This document shows positions 47,637 to 58,123 of a DNA stretch of 64,000 bases, in pieces. The position numbers and the translations under genes are program-made. Position 1 is the stretch's first letter. Each line of letters begins with the position of its first letter. A model generated the notes under the pieces. It had not been told where the DNA came from, ran no database searches, and saw only the letters and a program-made list of their open reading frames with translations. Source of the stretch: Gonatopus flavifemur (lineage: Eukaryota > Arthropoda > Insecta > Hymenoptera > Dryinidae); contig JAFFJZ010000002.1 of assembly GCA_018340375.1 (NCBI GenBank), positions 13,038,001 to 13,102,000 on the forward strand, written 5' to 3'.

Positions 47637-47916
47637 CACTGTCAGAAAAGTTATGAAGTTTCTTTCATAAACAATTTATTAAACATAACTCATAATAAAA
47701 TATTGAATTACAACATATGATTCTTCTAATGCTGAGAATTTTATTCCTAATGTTGAGAATTTCTCCCTAAACTTTAATACCATATTTATGAATATTGCAT
47801 TTCAGTGAGAAATTGTGAAATTTCATCACTCACATTCAATTTAAGAATCACTATTAAATTTAATATAAAATGTCATGAAGAATCTCGTATTAAATTGGAG
47901 AACTTTTCTAACAGTG
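47637..47916. mobile_element. MITE with CACTGTCAGAAAA / CTAACAGTG ends, TA-flanked
   Basis: It lies only about 8 bp from the outer foldback. Left CACTGTCAGAAAAGTTATGA, right AACTTTTCTAACAGTG, TA on both sides. Its interior (ATAAACAATTTATTAAA, TTAATATAAAATGTCATGA) is related to 47324-47548 and to the decayed stretch at 50550-50815. Confidence 0.85.
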
Positions 47917-48346
47917 TATCTTGAACATACTTATCGAACTGGAATACAAGAGTGGCTTATCATAGTCAAGTATAGGTGATTAGATGATGTCAGTTGAATT
48001 GATTATATGATAATTCATTTGAATTTCAACTTCAATGACTGAACATTAACACAATATTTACATGTCCTTGAAGTTTGAACCGTTCATAAAAACGAAACGA
48101 AAAACAAAACTCGCTCAATTTTATGGATCAGCAGCGATCAATAAACGATTCAAACTTCAGTAACATATATTTACCTGGTATCTTGTCTCAATAAATAATT
48201 ATTGAAACAGCCCCCAACTCAATGAATATGTAAACAACATATTCCCGATACCATTTGATAACATTATAATAGTCTCCTAAAGCATGAAATAACTCTCGTG
48301 GTACAAATCAGAGAAAAAATGAATAGTACATAAAAAATTCTCTAAA

Positions 48347-48552
48347 AATTCAGATATCGTTTCAGTAAGTTTTTACAGCAACAGATCTGGATTATCAGAA
48401 AGTTCCTCAGAAGATTCAGATGAATTTTCAAAATTCATCCGTATTGTTATTGTTTTTCGAAATCAATCTGAATACTCAACAAAAGTTTCTGGATCATTCA
48501 GACCTGTTGCTGTAGAAAATTACAGAAACGGTTTGAATTTCCAAAAAATGTT
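48347..48552. mobile_element. Foldback element, CAGCAACAGATCTGGAT arms
   Basis: TTTTTACAGCAACAGATCTG at the left and CAGACCTGTTGCTGTAGAAA at the right are inverted, with AAATTCA(A)A and AGATTCAGATGAATTT / AAATCAATCTGAATACTC mirrored inside. Ends of TTCTCTAAAAATTCAGATAT and TTTGAATTTCCAAAAAATG are approximate. Confidence 0.68.
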
Positions 48553-48605
48553 TACAATGAACATTCTTTCTATACACTGAAAAAATAGTGGATCACCCTG
48601 CCTAA

Positions 48606-48853
48606 AAGATCCGATTCAAACCTGTTGACTGGTCAAATCTAATCGGTTTGAATAGGAAATTTTTACCCAATGAGATATAATCAGGAAATTCGGATCATGT
48701 ACATTCGAATTCACTGATTATATCCCATTGAGTAGAAATTCCCTATTCAAACCGATTACATTCGAATGAGATCAAATAGGAAAATTCCCGGACAAAAATC
48801 TGATTCAAACTAATCAACGAGTTAATAAATTTAAATCGGATTTTTGAAGCAAT
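48606..48853. mobile_element. Foldback element, CGGTTTGAATAGG arms
   Basis: AATCGGTTTGAATAGGAAAT and CAATGAGATATAATCA on the left are mirrored by TGATTATATCCCATTG and TTCCCTATTCAAACCGATT on the right. Outer blocks AAAAGATCCGATT / AATCGGATTTTT extend the arms. Confidence 0.75.
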
Positions 48854-49063
48854 CTTGTGGACAACTCTTTGGCGTTGCGGGTAATGACCGACTTGAGAAT
48901 GAAACTACATTTCATAAGAATTTGTAAAGAATCATAGAAAAAATTCCATATGATTCCATGAATTCGTTATGAATGTTTTATTATAAACCCCATAATTTTT
49001 CATAATGAGATATTTTATTACGAATCATCATAATTCGCTATGAAATTTCGATTAGGGATACTG

Positions 49064-49610
49064 TATAGAATATTCCCCCAAATGGCATACCAGTTCTAAA
49101 AATATTCGTGGAAGATTTGCAGAACATTCGCATGAGATTGTTTCGAATATTTTGGAAATATTCGGATAAATATGTTCAAAACTTTTACAGGATGATTGAT
49201 GAACGAGATATCGTGATAACACAAGTATAACAATGACGGAGAATATTGAGGAGCTATAGACAAACGGACAGTTTATTATTTGAATTTATATTTGAAAAAT
49301 AAATGGATTTCTATAAGTATATGTAAAAGAATTAATTGTTTCGTCCATCATTCAAATAACAAATTTTTTTGAATCAACAGAATATTTATTTTTGTCAAAG
49401 AAATATTTATTCGGACCTATTCAAATAATAATTTCTCAGATTCAAAGAAATACTTTTTTCTGTATATATTCGTGTTATTATATTCCGAGAATATTCCAAA
49501 GAATCTCATTCGAATGTTCTTAGAATATGCATGGAGTATATTATTCACACGTAACAACAATCCCCATAGAATATTCGAATATCCTCAGCGCATATGTTCG
49601 TGTGCTGCTC
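49064..49610. repeat. AGAATATTC / GAATATTC microrepeat stretch
   Basis: GAATATTC, ATATTCG and CGAATATT words recur on both sides of an AT-rich centre (AGAATATTCCCCC at 49068, AATATTCGAATATCC near 49575). An AAATATTTATT block at 49380-49420 resembles the 40474-40726 MITE. The ends are approximate. Confidence 0.45.
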
Positions 49611-49628
49611 GGGTGTAATTTTCTTTAG

Positions 49629-49773
49629 CACTTTTAGAACTGACCCAGCAACCACGACTGCTGGTGTTTCAAAGGACCAGTGAAGGTTTTTCGTCGGCAT
49701 CGCAGAACCATCAGCGGCCCATTGAAACGCCAGTAATCATTGTTTGTAGGGGAGTTGATTCATGCGGTTGCGG
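49629..49773 (+). CDS. Candidate internal exon, unidentified (low confidence)
   Basis: Bounded by an acceptor (TTTTCTTTAG) and a donor (GCGG|GTAAGAT), one plus frame is open for 47 codons: LLELTQQPRLLVFQRTSEGF, then SSASQNHQRPIETPVIIVCR and GVDSCGC. The sequence is GC-richer than its flanks. However, part of the minus strand is also open (NDYWRFNGPLMVLRCRRKTF), so the coding strand is not certain and it could be a repeat fragment. No family is recognised. Confidence 0.25.
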
Positions 49774-50549
49774 GTAAGATCATTCCATGATATGAAAGCA
49801 TGAGAAAATCAAATGCTATTTTCACTCGAATTCTCTTTCCTATCAAGAAACAATGGAATGAAGTTCCATTCGACTCATACTGCGAAGCTCTTCATGCTCA
49901 TCAACTCATAAAAACCTGTGAGCGAATTTCACGAAGTGTCCGAATACGAACTATTTCTTCACTTTTTCAATATTTCCATCAGTTTTAGATGTTGATGTTT
50001 GAGCAGAACGGGGAAAATCAATAACCGCGTCGCAATCTACTTTGAATGCATTATACCATGCGTATGCCTGTATTTTTGATAAACGCGATCCACCTTTCGT
50101 TACATTTCAACGAATTTCACCATCAAATCTCGTTAGCAATATCAGATTTGAGATTAATTTTCTGCTTGAGAATGTTAGTCATTTCAAAAATTGCAACAAG
50201 TTTTTCGGGACTTGATTAATCGGCAATTACATTGTGTCGATGATCGAACACAGTAACTGAGATTGAGTTACACGGAGGAATATTAAAAAATTCCGGTTAT
50301 TCCACTATGATTGAATTCTTCAGTACGTGCAACAAAATTGCCTATTTTTACGCTGGAGAATTCAGATTCTTGTAATATTCTTTTGAGTTTGAAAATCACT
50401 CTTCACATGTAATTAAATGTTCCAATAAGTGTTTCGATAACAAATTTGTAATGCATCCGTGGACATTTTTCTAGCATTGTTTTTGCAGTACAAGAACTCA
50501 CTGAATTGGACAAACATGTGTATTTGAAGAGAGATCGGATCAGGAGATT

Positions 50550-50815
50550 ATGAAGTCTTTTTTACATAGACAGTTTATTAAATTTCATAATAAAATATTG
50601 AATTCAATAATATAATTCTTAATGTTGGAAATTTTTTTCTTAATTTTGATAACATATTTGTGGGATTTGAGAAACGAATTGTTACATTGCAGGAAGGATT
50701 TTTTAAATTTCATCATTAATATTGAGTTTAGAAATTATCATTTAATTCAACATGGAAATATAGTATTCAATTAGAAATTTCGTATTGAATTAAAAAAATT
50801 GTCAACAGTTTTGCT
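50550..50815. repeat. Decayed relative of the CACTGTTAGAAA MITE family
   Basis: TTATGAAGTCTTTTTTACAT, ATTAAATTTCATAATAAAATA and AATTGTCAACAGTTTTGC match the interior and right end of 47637-47916 at lower identity. The terminal CACTG is lost on the left. Confidence 0.55.
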
Positions 50816-50924
50816 TACACTTGAATTTGCACTCAACATTTTAATTCAATCATAAAAATGTTCGATCATTCCAACTATTCAGGTTTTCCTTTCTCCGTGT
50901 TTTGGATCTGAAATAGTGATATTT

Positions 50925-51490
50925 GATCCACCATCTTAACTTTGGAGAATTTCATGTCAGTTCGATCATCAGCAATTGAAATAAGCCTTGTGTACGAATA
51001 TTTGGAGAAAACAAAAGAGTCCGGGAATTTTCGTTTACCATATTGGATCCGCCATCTTGAATTCGGGAAATCTGATAAGAGATTCCTAACCACACAGTAA
51101 AAATTTCATATTAGATATTATCATATTTATATTGTACTTTTGGGATATACTTGATTATGTCGTTATTAACCACAAGTATACGAGCATTCACCATACTCTC
51201 TCGTGAGGATGAAGATAAATATGTTATAATTTAAAATAAATATAATTCTGAGCCTCATAATAAAGTATATCCCACGAGTACCATAAGAATATAGTAATCT
51301 TTAATATAAACTTTTCTCTGTGCAGCGACCCAAAAAACACCTGCATACAAATTTTCATTGAAAAAAAGCAATTTGAGAATTTTCGTCCACCATATTGGAT
51401 CCGCCATCTTGAATTCGGAAAATTTGATGAGAGATTCATAATCAACGACCCAGAAATTTCCTTCACACAAAGTTTGCAACGAAAAATGAT
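50925..51490. repeat. Repeated block with GGATCCGCCATCTTGAATTC, plus an intervening foldback
   Basis: ACCATATTGGATCCGCCATC then TTGAATTCGG occurs at about 51038-51066 and again at about 51390-51419. A weaker match lies at about 50928 and another (CGAATTCGCCATCTTGAATT) at about 51720. Similar words (TTGAATTCCGGAATTTTGAC) are at 61197. Between the two good copies lies an AT-rich inverted-repeat stretch (about 51112-51318) ending in TTTTCTCTGTG. Confidence 0.6.
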
Positions 51491-51492
51491 CA

Positions 51493-51655
51493 AAACCCTT
51501 GTAAAAAAAAGTATTAGCTCAAGTCTTGACCGCGAAAATAGTATTGAAAAGTATTGGATTTAAATACTTTTTCAATACTGATATGTATTAAAATCCAATA
51601 CGTTTTGATACTATTTCCGCGAGAAGTATTTCAGCCAATACTTTTTTTTTATAAA
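51493..51655. mobile_element. Short MITE made of AGTATTG / CAATACTT units
   Basis: AAAAAAAAGTATTAGCTCAAG at the left and CAGCCAATACTTTTTTTT at the right. Inside, CCGCGAAAATAGTATTGAAA faces CAATACGTTTTGATACTATT and TCCGCG. Nearly the whole 160 bp folds back. Confidence 0.75.
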
Positions 51656-51766
51656 GAAAGAAATTACATGCTCAGAAAATTGAAAAATAGGGTAACATTT
51701 TCAGCTTCGGGTCAATATTCCGAATTCGCCATCTTGAATTTTGGAATACTTAAGCACACATCTTGA

Positions 51767-53101
51767 AGTTTAGGGTCCATGGATGCAAGATATTCAATCC
51801 TCAAAGATATCCTCTTCCAATTTCGATGCGAAAATGTCAATAGAATAAATTGTTTGAATGGAAAAATCAGTTTTTTTTTGGTTATAAGGTAACATCACTT
51901 TTTTGGATCGCATTTTTGAGAAATTCTGATGACAGATAAGGAAAGTTCAGACAATTCACGTTAGACATACCTATTCTGAAAATTTTTGTAAGCCGATATT
52001 GTGGAAAAGGCATGCGTGGAAAAAAGTGTTGAAAAAGCGTCCGTGTGGGACACTATGGGTTAACACATAGGTACATACGTTAGGAATTTTCTGAACTTAT
52101 CCGGAAACTGACTGTAAAATTGCGGAGAAATTCCATAAAGTTTAGAATTTTCAGATAAATTTATGGGGAATTCCATACAAATATACCAGAAATTGATTTC
52201 CCAATCAGTGATTGGAATTTTCTGATCAATGTTTACAGGAAAATGCCGATTATTTTTCACAGTGTACATCTAAAATATGGGACAGTTGATGCTCCCCATG
52301 TCAACTTAGATCTATTCAGATCTATGAAGATCCCATTATTTTTCTTCAACAAAAATTGAGGTTTAGAACTCAACCGAAAGTGAAGAAGATAGATAAATTG
52401 CGATCAAGTAACGTGCAATTTGTGTTGCTCCAGATCTACGTGGATTTAAATAGATCTACATTTTTCAATTTCGCGTTTTAGCAAGATCTCATTATTTTTT
52501 ATTGCTCTCCAAACATGTATTTTACGTACTATATTGTACACGATTGGTCATAAGTTTCATGTAAACACCATTTTGAAAATACTAACACAACGAATGAAAG
52601 TTGATAACGATACGTACACATAAAAATAGTACTGTCTCATATACTATATTCTGTTGGAAAAGTGGCATTGAAATGAATTGAGAAGAAATTTAAACAAATT
52701 GTATACGTATTCTTGTTCCAATGTTTCGAATTGAGGAGAATTGAGGAGAATTGAGAGCATTTTTGTCTCAAAATTGAGAACGATTGAAATCAGTGCTGTT
52801 GTTTTACATGAATTCATAATAGTGAATAATTCATATGGTGATCAATTGGGATGAATTAGAGTGAATTAAGGGGGTATTCTAGTGTAATGGTACGAATTTC
52901 GGACGTTTTTTCGAGCTCTGAATAAATGAAACGAAAAATATTTTTACTATTCATCAGTTTATCTTTTGGTTAATAATCTGTTCAGAATAAAAACTAAAAT
53001 TAAACGAAAAACAATATTGAAAACTCATAAAGTTACAAGCTGGTGAAGTGGGTATCTAGAAGAAAAAGAGTGCCCTGGCGTACCAGATTTTAGTCCTTCT
53101 G
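51767..53101. other. AT-rich stretch with weak inverted repeats, no gene
   Basis: At 52070-52266 GGAATTTTCTGA / TTTTCAGATAAA / GAATTTTCTGATCA words recur and the stretch ends TTTTTCACAGTGTAC, like other elements here. A tandem of GAATTGAG lies at about 52733-52760. No coding region is supported. Confidence 0.35.
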
Positions 53102-53335
53102 CACTGAAACAATTTTATTTGAAAAACTACCGTGAAATTCCAGTGATCGAGGGACAAGTGGGAATTTTCCAAAATATCACTGTGCATTCTGTAAAATTTA
53201 TAGGAAAATATCACCCTCGACTGTTTAGAAATTCACTAATTTTTACAAGCTGCACAGTAATTTTTTGAAGCATTTTCACTTGTCCTTCGATTACTGAAAT
53301 TTCACGGTAATTTTTGCAACAAAGTTCTTTCAGTG
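53102..53335. mobile_element. MITE with CACTGAAA ends
   Basis: CACTGAAACAATTTTATTTG then ACCGTGAAATTCCAGTGATC is mirrored by GATTACTGAAATTTCACGGT and CAAAGTTCTTTCAGTG. The arms are about 75 bp. CACTG/CAGTG words also recur inside. Confidence 0.8.
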
Positions 53336-53430
53336 TGGTCATCAGAAACAAAAAATTCCAATGAATTCTTAATTAGTGAAGATGCCGTTATGGTATTTTA
53401 TATAGCAATAGCTATGGTGTAATGGTTTAT

Positions 53431-53990
53431 ACAGGGTGTTTCAATACTTGAGAGGCGTTATTCTGCAGCCAAAATGCAATAATTTCCGGTTTGGAAGAAA
53501 TTTTTTGGAGGCTCAGTTTTTGAGCTATGAGCATTTTTAGATTTTTTTTCAAATTCAAAGAACTCAGAAGCATTATGTCCTACATTCTTGAGCTTAATAC
53601 CATTCTCTAAGTTGGAAAACGCCGGATGTTCGGAAAAAAAATTCAAGTGTTTTATCATCCTTTGCTTCGAGGGTATAGTATTTTAAGTTTCTGAATTCTG
53701 ATTGGCTAGAAGCCAGAAAATTTCAAATCGTTGTAGCTCTGAAACAGAAAATGATAGGATAGCTGAATTTTTCCCTCAGAGAACCGGCGTTTTGCAGCTC
53801 AGAGAATGGTGTTAAGCTCAAGAATGTAGAACATAATGCTTTGAAGTTATTTGAATTTGAAAAATAATCTAAAAATGCTCATAGCTCAAAAACTAAGCTT
53901 CCAAAAAATTTTCTCCAAACGGGAAATTATTACATTTTGGATGCAGAATAACGCCTCGGAAGTGTTTTCAGCGAATTATAAAACACCCGG
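53431..53990. mobile_element. 560-bp foldback element with ACAGGGTGTTT ends (family E, copy 2)
   Basis: Left ACAGGGTGTTTCAATACTTG, right AAACACCCGGTA. Long arms carry AGGCGTTATTCTGCAGCC with its inverse, AAAATGCAATAATTTCC and GAGGCTCAGTTTTTGAGC. The interior is clearly related to 32383-32956, but the outermost 40 bp differ, so the two share a core with variable tips. Confidence 0.82.
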
Positions 53991-54772
53991 TATAGTAAAA
54001 AAAGTTTTAGACGAAATGACGGCCGTTTGAAAAGACAAAAATTATTTAGCATATTTTTTGTGACGATTCCAAATTTCTAAAAAATAGTAAAATAAAAAAA
54101 TTTTGGATTTTTGTTGGTTCATGTGATAGAGAGATGTATAAAGAATGTTTATACCAAATTTGAAATAAACCAGTTCAGTAGAACTTGAGATATCGCGTAT
54201 ACTAGCTTGAAAAAAGTAGTTTCTAGAAAAAAGCGTTGAAAGATTCGAGTCAAGTTTGCGGAGATTTTACTCATTGAATTGTAAAGTATGCTAAGAATTT
54301 CAAAAAATCCTCCCGAGGACATATTTCTTGAATGTCTAAAGTTCATGTTGATTTGAAAATATGTAAGACAAAATATTAGATATTTTTTTGAACACACACA
54401 TGATACGCCACGGATACTCATTGAACGTAGACGTGTGTATCACACAAGGTTCTGTTTTAATGTTGGAAATGGATGATAAGATACCAAAGAGCTGACTATA
54501 TCAGTAAGTTGTATACGGTGATTCAGGTAGTGTAATCGACCGAGCAGTCTAGTGCACGGTATTATCACAAGTACGAGTTGTGTATTGTAAAACTGTCAAG
54601 AGATCATCGGTATAAAAGATGACACGCGTAGCATCGTCGTGACTTTTCTTACGTGTTCATTAAAACATTTAGTGTAATGCCATATCACTGATGTGCGTAG
54701 AAAATCATTTACATAAAAAATTCTTCACATGTTCAGTGAATATTTCAATATTTTATCAACATTTTTATTCAG
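53991..54772. other. AT-rich stretch, nothing supported
   Basis: The 90-codon minus frame at 54149-54421 is Phe/Ile/Ser-rich without a domain. Confidence 0.25.
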
Positions 54773-54903
54773 CAATGCCGTGAAAAGCATAACGTTGAAA
54801 CTGCTCTTCCACTCACACATGGTATGACTTTGACAGTTGATAATCCATATCGAGGATCTTTCAACCAGTTATTGCGAGATATCGAATGTCAATCCCAATC
54901 AAG
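54773..54903 (+). CDS. Candidate internal exon of an unidentified plus-strand gene
   Basis: A good acceptor (CATTTTTATTCAG) and donor (AAG|GTGGGA) bound 131 nt that are open in one plus frame only and closed in all three minus frames. The product reads QCREKHNVETALPLTHGMTL, then TVDNPYRGSFNQLLRDIECQ and SQSR. The composition is that of a globular protein and the DNA is GC-richer than its flanks. The exon starts at phase 0 and ends after two bases of a codon. I do not recognise the family and see no certain partner exon. The gene would need introns of many kilobases. Confidence 0.5.
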
Positions 54904-55467
54904 GTGGGATTAACAGTGAGCTTTAATTAACTTTTTCTTAAAATTCCAGTGTCAATAACTTGCAATTACGTAGTGTACTTTAAATGCATTTTTCACCACT
55001 TTTGGTGATGACACTTTTTCATGATGATTCGGTTTTTCACATACGAACTCGTGACTCGTGATCGCACATTAGCGCCTTACTTCCTGTAACTTTTGAAAGG
55101 AAGATTTTATCAAACCTTCAGATTCAAGAAATTCAAACTTGAAAGCCAATGAATTCATTCTTGAATTGAAGAATACCAAAAGTTGATCAGGGCGTTGAAA
55201 ATTTTATATAATTTATACATAAATCGATATAGCTTATGAATAATTCATGTAGGTATAATTCTTTTTTTTACCTGAGTCACCCAGATTCTAATAAGGTTGA
55301 GTGGTTTATTATTAGAAAATTAAGAATTTGAAATGGAGACTCTGAAAATGTCTTGGAGTGAAAATTTACCTTTCAAAAATTGAAATCCCGCAACTCCGAT
55401 AAAAGCAATGATTCTACTCCATACGAGGGAATTTTTATTCCATTGAAGTTAGATCTTAACTCGCTTT

Positions 55468-56112
55468 CCCCGTATGGAAATATTTCGCTGAAAAATGTTC
55501 GTAAAACTATGAAAAATCTCTGAAAAAAAATGAAAAAATTCTGAGAAACTCTGACAAACTCTGAGAATTTCTGAAATTATGATGAGAAATCTAATATTTT
55601 TGGGACATTCTTTACAGACTTTTTTCAGACTTTTTTCAGAGTTTCTCAGAGTTTTTCCATTCTTTTTCAGAGAAATAGTAACGAAATTGCACTCTGAAAA
55701 AACTCTGACAAAACTCTGATGGATTGCCAACATTTTTCTGACTTTTAGAAAAAAATTAAAAAATTTTCAAACACTTTTTCACACATGATATTTGAATACG
55801 GCATATGAATGTATTTATTGAATTTCAGGATTTTTCAATAATCAGAAAAATGTCAACAATTTATTAGAGTTTTGTCAGAGTTTTTTCAGAGTGCAATTTC
55901 GTTACTATTTCTCTGAAAAAGTATGAAAAAACTCTGAAAAACTCTGAAAAAAGTCTGAAAAAAGTCTGTAAAGAATGTCCCAAAAATATTAGATTTCTCA
56001 TCAAAATTTCAGAGATTCTCAGAGTTTGTCAGTTTCTCAGAGTTTTTTCATTTTTTTTCAGAGATTTTTCATAGTTTTGCAGACATTTTTCAGCGAAATA
56101 TTTCCATACGGG
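55468..56112. mobile_element. 645-bp palindrome built of CTCTGA / TCAGAG microrepeats
   Basis: Left end CCCCGTATGGAAATATTTCG, right end CGAAATATTTCCATACGGG. The two arms of about 270 bp mirror each other with few differences (GGGACATTCTTTACAGAC / GTCTGTAAAGAATGTCCC, AGTAACGAAATTGCACTCTG / its inverse). The loop of about 100 bp is AT-rich. Within each arm the words ACTCTGA, TTTTTCAGA and CTCAGAG recur some 20 times. It is the largest and cleanest foldback in the window. A 94-codon minus frame inside it is not taken as a gene. Confidence 0.9.
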
Positions 56113-56281
56113 TCTACTCCAAGAAATTTGAAGATCGCACATTTCATAAAATAAGTTGGTTTCATAAAATTTCACCTTCGTCTCAAGATGTTTCACAGCT
56201 ATTCAATATCTTCAGATTGAAAAATTCAATTACTGTATCAAGATAATAGCATAGTTCACTGAGATATGAGTTCAAACGTAC

Positions 56282-56414
56282 CTCTCTTCTCTTTGTGAGA
56301 TTGTCCTCCGGAATAGTTTGCTCATCAAAGGGAGTGATGTTGTACAGTTCCTCAAAGTCCTTTATCACGTTCAATTCTATTCTCTTCAGCTCTGCATCCA
56401 TGCTATCGTAACAC
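56282..56414 (-). CDS. Candidate exon of an unidentified minus-strand gene
   Basis: On the minus strand an acceptor (CTACCAAACAG) and a consensus donor (GAG|GTACGT) bound 133 nt. The open frame reads CYDSMDAELKRIELNVIKDF, then EELYNITPFDEQTIPEDNLT and KRRE, with an ATG 13 nt into the exon that could be the start codon. The protein is charged and helix-prone, unlike random AT-rich frames. The reading frame stays open past the donor for 32 codons, so an unspliced form is possible. No family is recognised. It is convergent with the 54773 exon. Confidence 0.5.
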
Positions 56415-56778
56415 CTGTTTGGTAGGCGTGTAGTACAACACATACAGTACGCGCGTATACAAATATCAGTGTAACTTTGTAAACTAATCGGTACAGAGCA
56501 CTAACAAGATACGTGAATGGGATGCACAAAGAACGATGGAAAATAGTTTGCGGAATATAAAATATTGTGAAAGAATGAATATACATGTATTCTAGGGTGT
56601 TTCATTTTTGGGCGAGATTTTTGTTTCCTCTGTCCTACTTGAGAATTACCTTTGGGAAAAAAAATTTCAAGTGAATAAGAGGCTCAGCTCATCCACAAAT
56701 TCAGTTTCCCATTTGAATAACACAGGAAACTCATTAATTTTGGTTTCATCTCGGTTTTTCGATGTTGAACAAAATTTT

Positions 56779-57131
56779 TTCACGGAGAGAAAAAATTTGC
56801 TGACGCAGCAAATCGAGGTATTATATATAGAATAGCAAAATTGTTTGCTGACCTAGCTAAAAATTTGCTATTACAGCAATCGTGGTAGCTACGACAGCAA
56901 TTTTTTAGCTGTGGCAGCAAAAAATGTTTGCTCCACCAGCAAATTTTCAGTATTATATACAGAATCGCAAACAAATTTTGCTGGGATAGCAAACATTTTT
57001 TGCTGCCACAGCTAAAAATTCGCTGTCGCAGCTAACAAGATTGCTGGAACAGCAAAAAATTTGCTGCTCTGGCAAAAGGAACCCAGCAAAAGTAGATTTC
57101 GCTGCCACAGCGAATTCCTTTTTCTCCGTGT
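56779..57131. mobile_element. CAGCAAA-type foldback element (family D, copy 4, fullest)
   Basis: Starts CACGGAGAGAAAAAATTTGC and ends GAATTCCTTTTTCTCCGTG. The 350-bp interior is an almost unbroken chain of about 25 words AGCAAA, TTTGCT, CAGCTA or TAGCTG in both orientations (for example GACGCAGCAAATCG, TTGCTGCCACAGC, GCTGTCGCAGC). It also contains two copies of the spacer GTATTATATA(T/C)AGAAT. Short open frames on the minus strand are by-products. Confidence 0.85.
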
Positions 57132-57132
57132 T

Positions 57133-57633
57133 CGAAAAAATGAATATAATACAAAAATGGTGGAAATGAACTTTAATAAAAATCAACAATAAAGGTCTTA
57201 TCATTTTTTATTCATTGGTCTCACATTCGGAATTGACTCACAATACACTTTATGAGGCTCTAAAATTCATAATCTTGGGAACTACTCATTCAAATACAAT
57301 AGTTGAATGTAAATTTCAATAAATACAAGATTTTAGGAGATTTTAGGCCGATTCTTATTAAAGTTCACCTTTCAAGCTCTGTAACTTCAAAACTATTAGT
57401 CGTATACGACTGTATACAGCTCTATCTCATCGGAACTTTTTTGTAACAAATTTTAGGCCCTACAAGCTCATCATACTCATTTATTCGAAAAAAATCTTTT
57501 GAACGCCGTAAAATCAAGTTGACACCAAAGTTAACCACTTTCCTGTGTTATTCAAATGGGGAATCGAATTTTTGTATGGGCGGTCTTTCCGTGCAGAAGA
57601 TACATGTTCTCCAGTTGTGGTTCAGTGTAACTA
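57133..57633. other. AT-rich stretch, nothing supported
   Basis: No gene, RNA or repeat is recognised. Confidence 0.25.
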
Positions 57634-57954
57634 CCCGTGTGGAAATTTCTCCCGGGCTCAGATCTGGGCTAGGTTTATAATTCCTACTTGAAAAGTGACC
57701 CCAACTTGGAATGTCACGCTTCTCAATCTAGACCCGTGATGGTATAAAATATCCAGGCAAAACAATGGTAGCCAACTCGGGGCCTATTTTGGACTGTGGC
57801 TGGGCATACCTGGATTGAAATATTCCAAGAATATACTGGCAACCCCAACTGGGGCCCACATGGACCGTGGGTGGGCATCTTGTATTGGATGCCTGAGATA
57901 ACCTCTACGGCGCCAGGAACTATCTCAGGATACCCAAGATTGATTTCCACACGG
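57634..57954. mobile_element. GC-richer MITE with CCGTGTGGAAAT ends
   Basis: CCCGTGTGGAAATTTCTC at the left and TGATTTCCACACGG at the right, with TA near both ends. The interior has GGGGCCCACATGG, GGACTGTGGCTGGGCATAC and GTGGGTGGGCATC words in both orientations. Related fragments are GGGACCCAACC...GGGCCCCATCC at 44597-44632 and CCCACATGGGTCCC at about 60034. Antiparallel open frames of over 70 codons follow from the palindrome and its higher GC. Confidence 0.7.
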
Positions 57955-58123
57955 ATACCGGAATTACAAGGAACGAAATTAAGTATCAGAGAATCTCTAC
58001 GTAGACTTTAAAATTTAGTCAATTCTGCAGCGAATTCTATGGAACTTCAAATGAATCGATCAAGAATTGTTGACGTTGTGTATTCCCCCAGATTGAAAAA
58101 TGCGCTTAAAGTTTCATATCGTA

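Noticed and set aside
49800..49988. 62-codon plus-strand frame after the candidate exon at 49629
   Set aside because: Weak resemblance to non-LTR reverse transcriptase C-termini (KKQWNEVPF) is too short to claim.
57723..58011. Two antiparallel 70-75-codon frames rich in Pro/Gly/Trp
   Set aside because: Produced by the GC-rich inverted structure of the 57634-57954 MITE.
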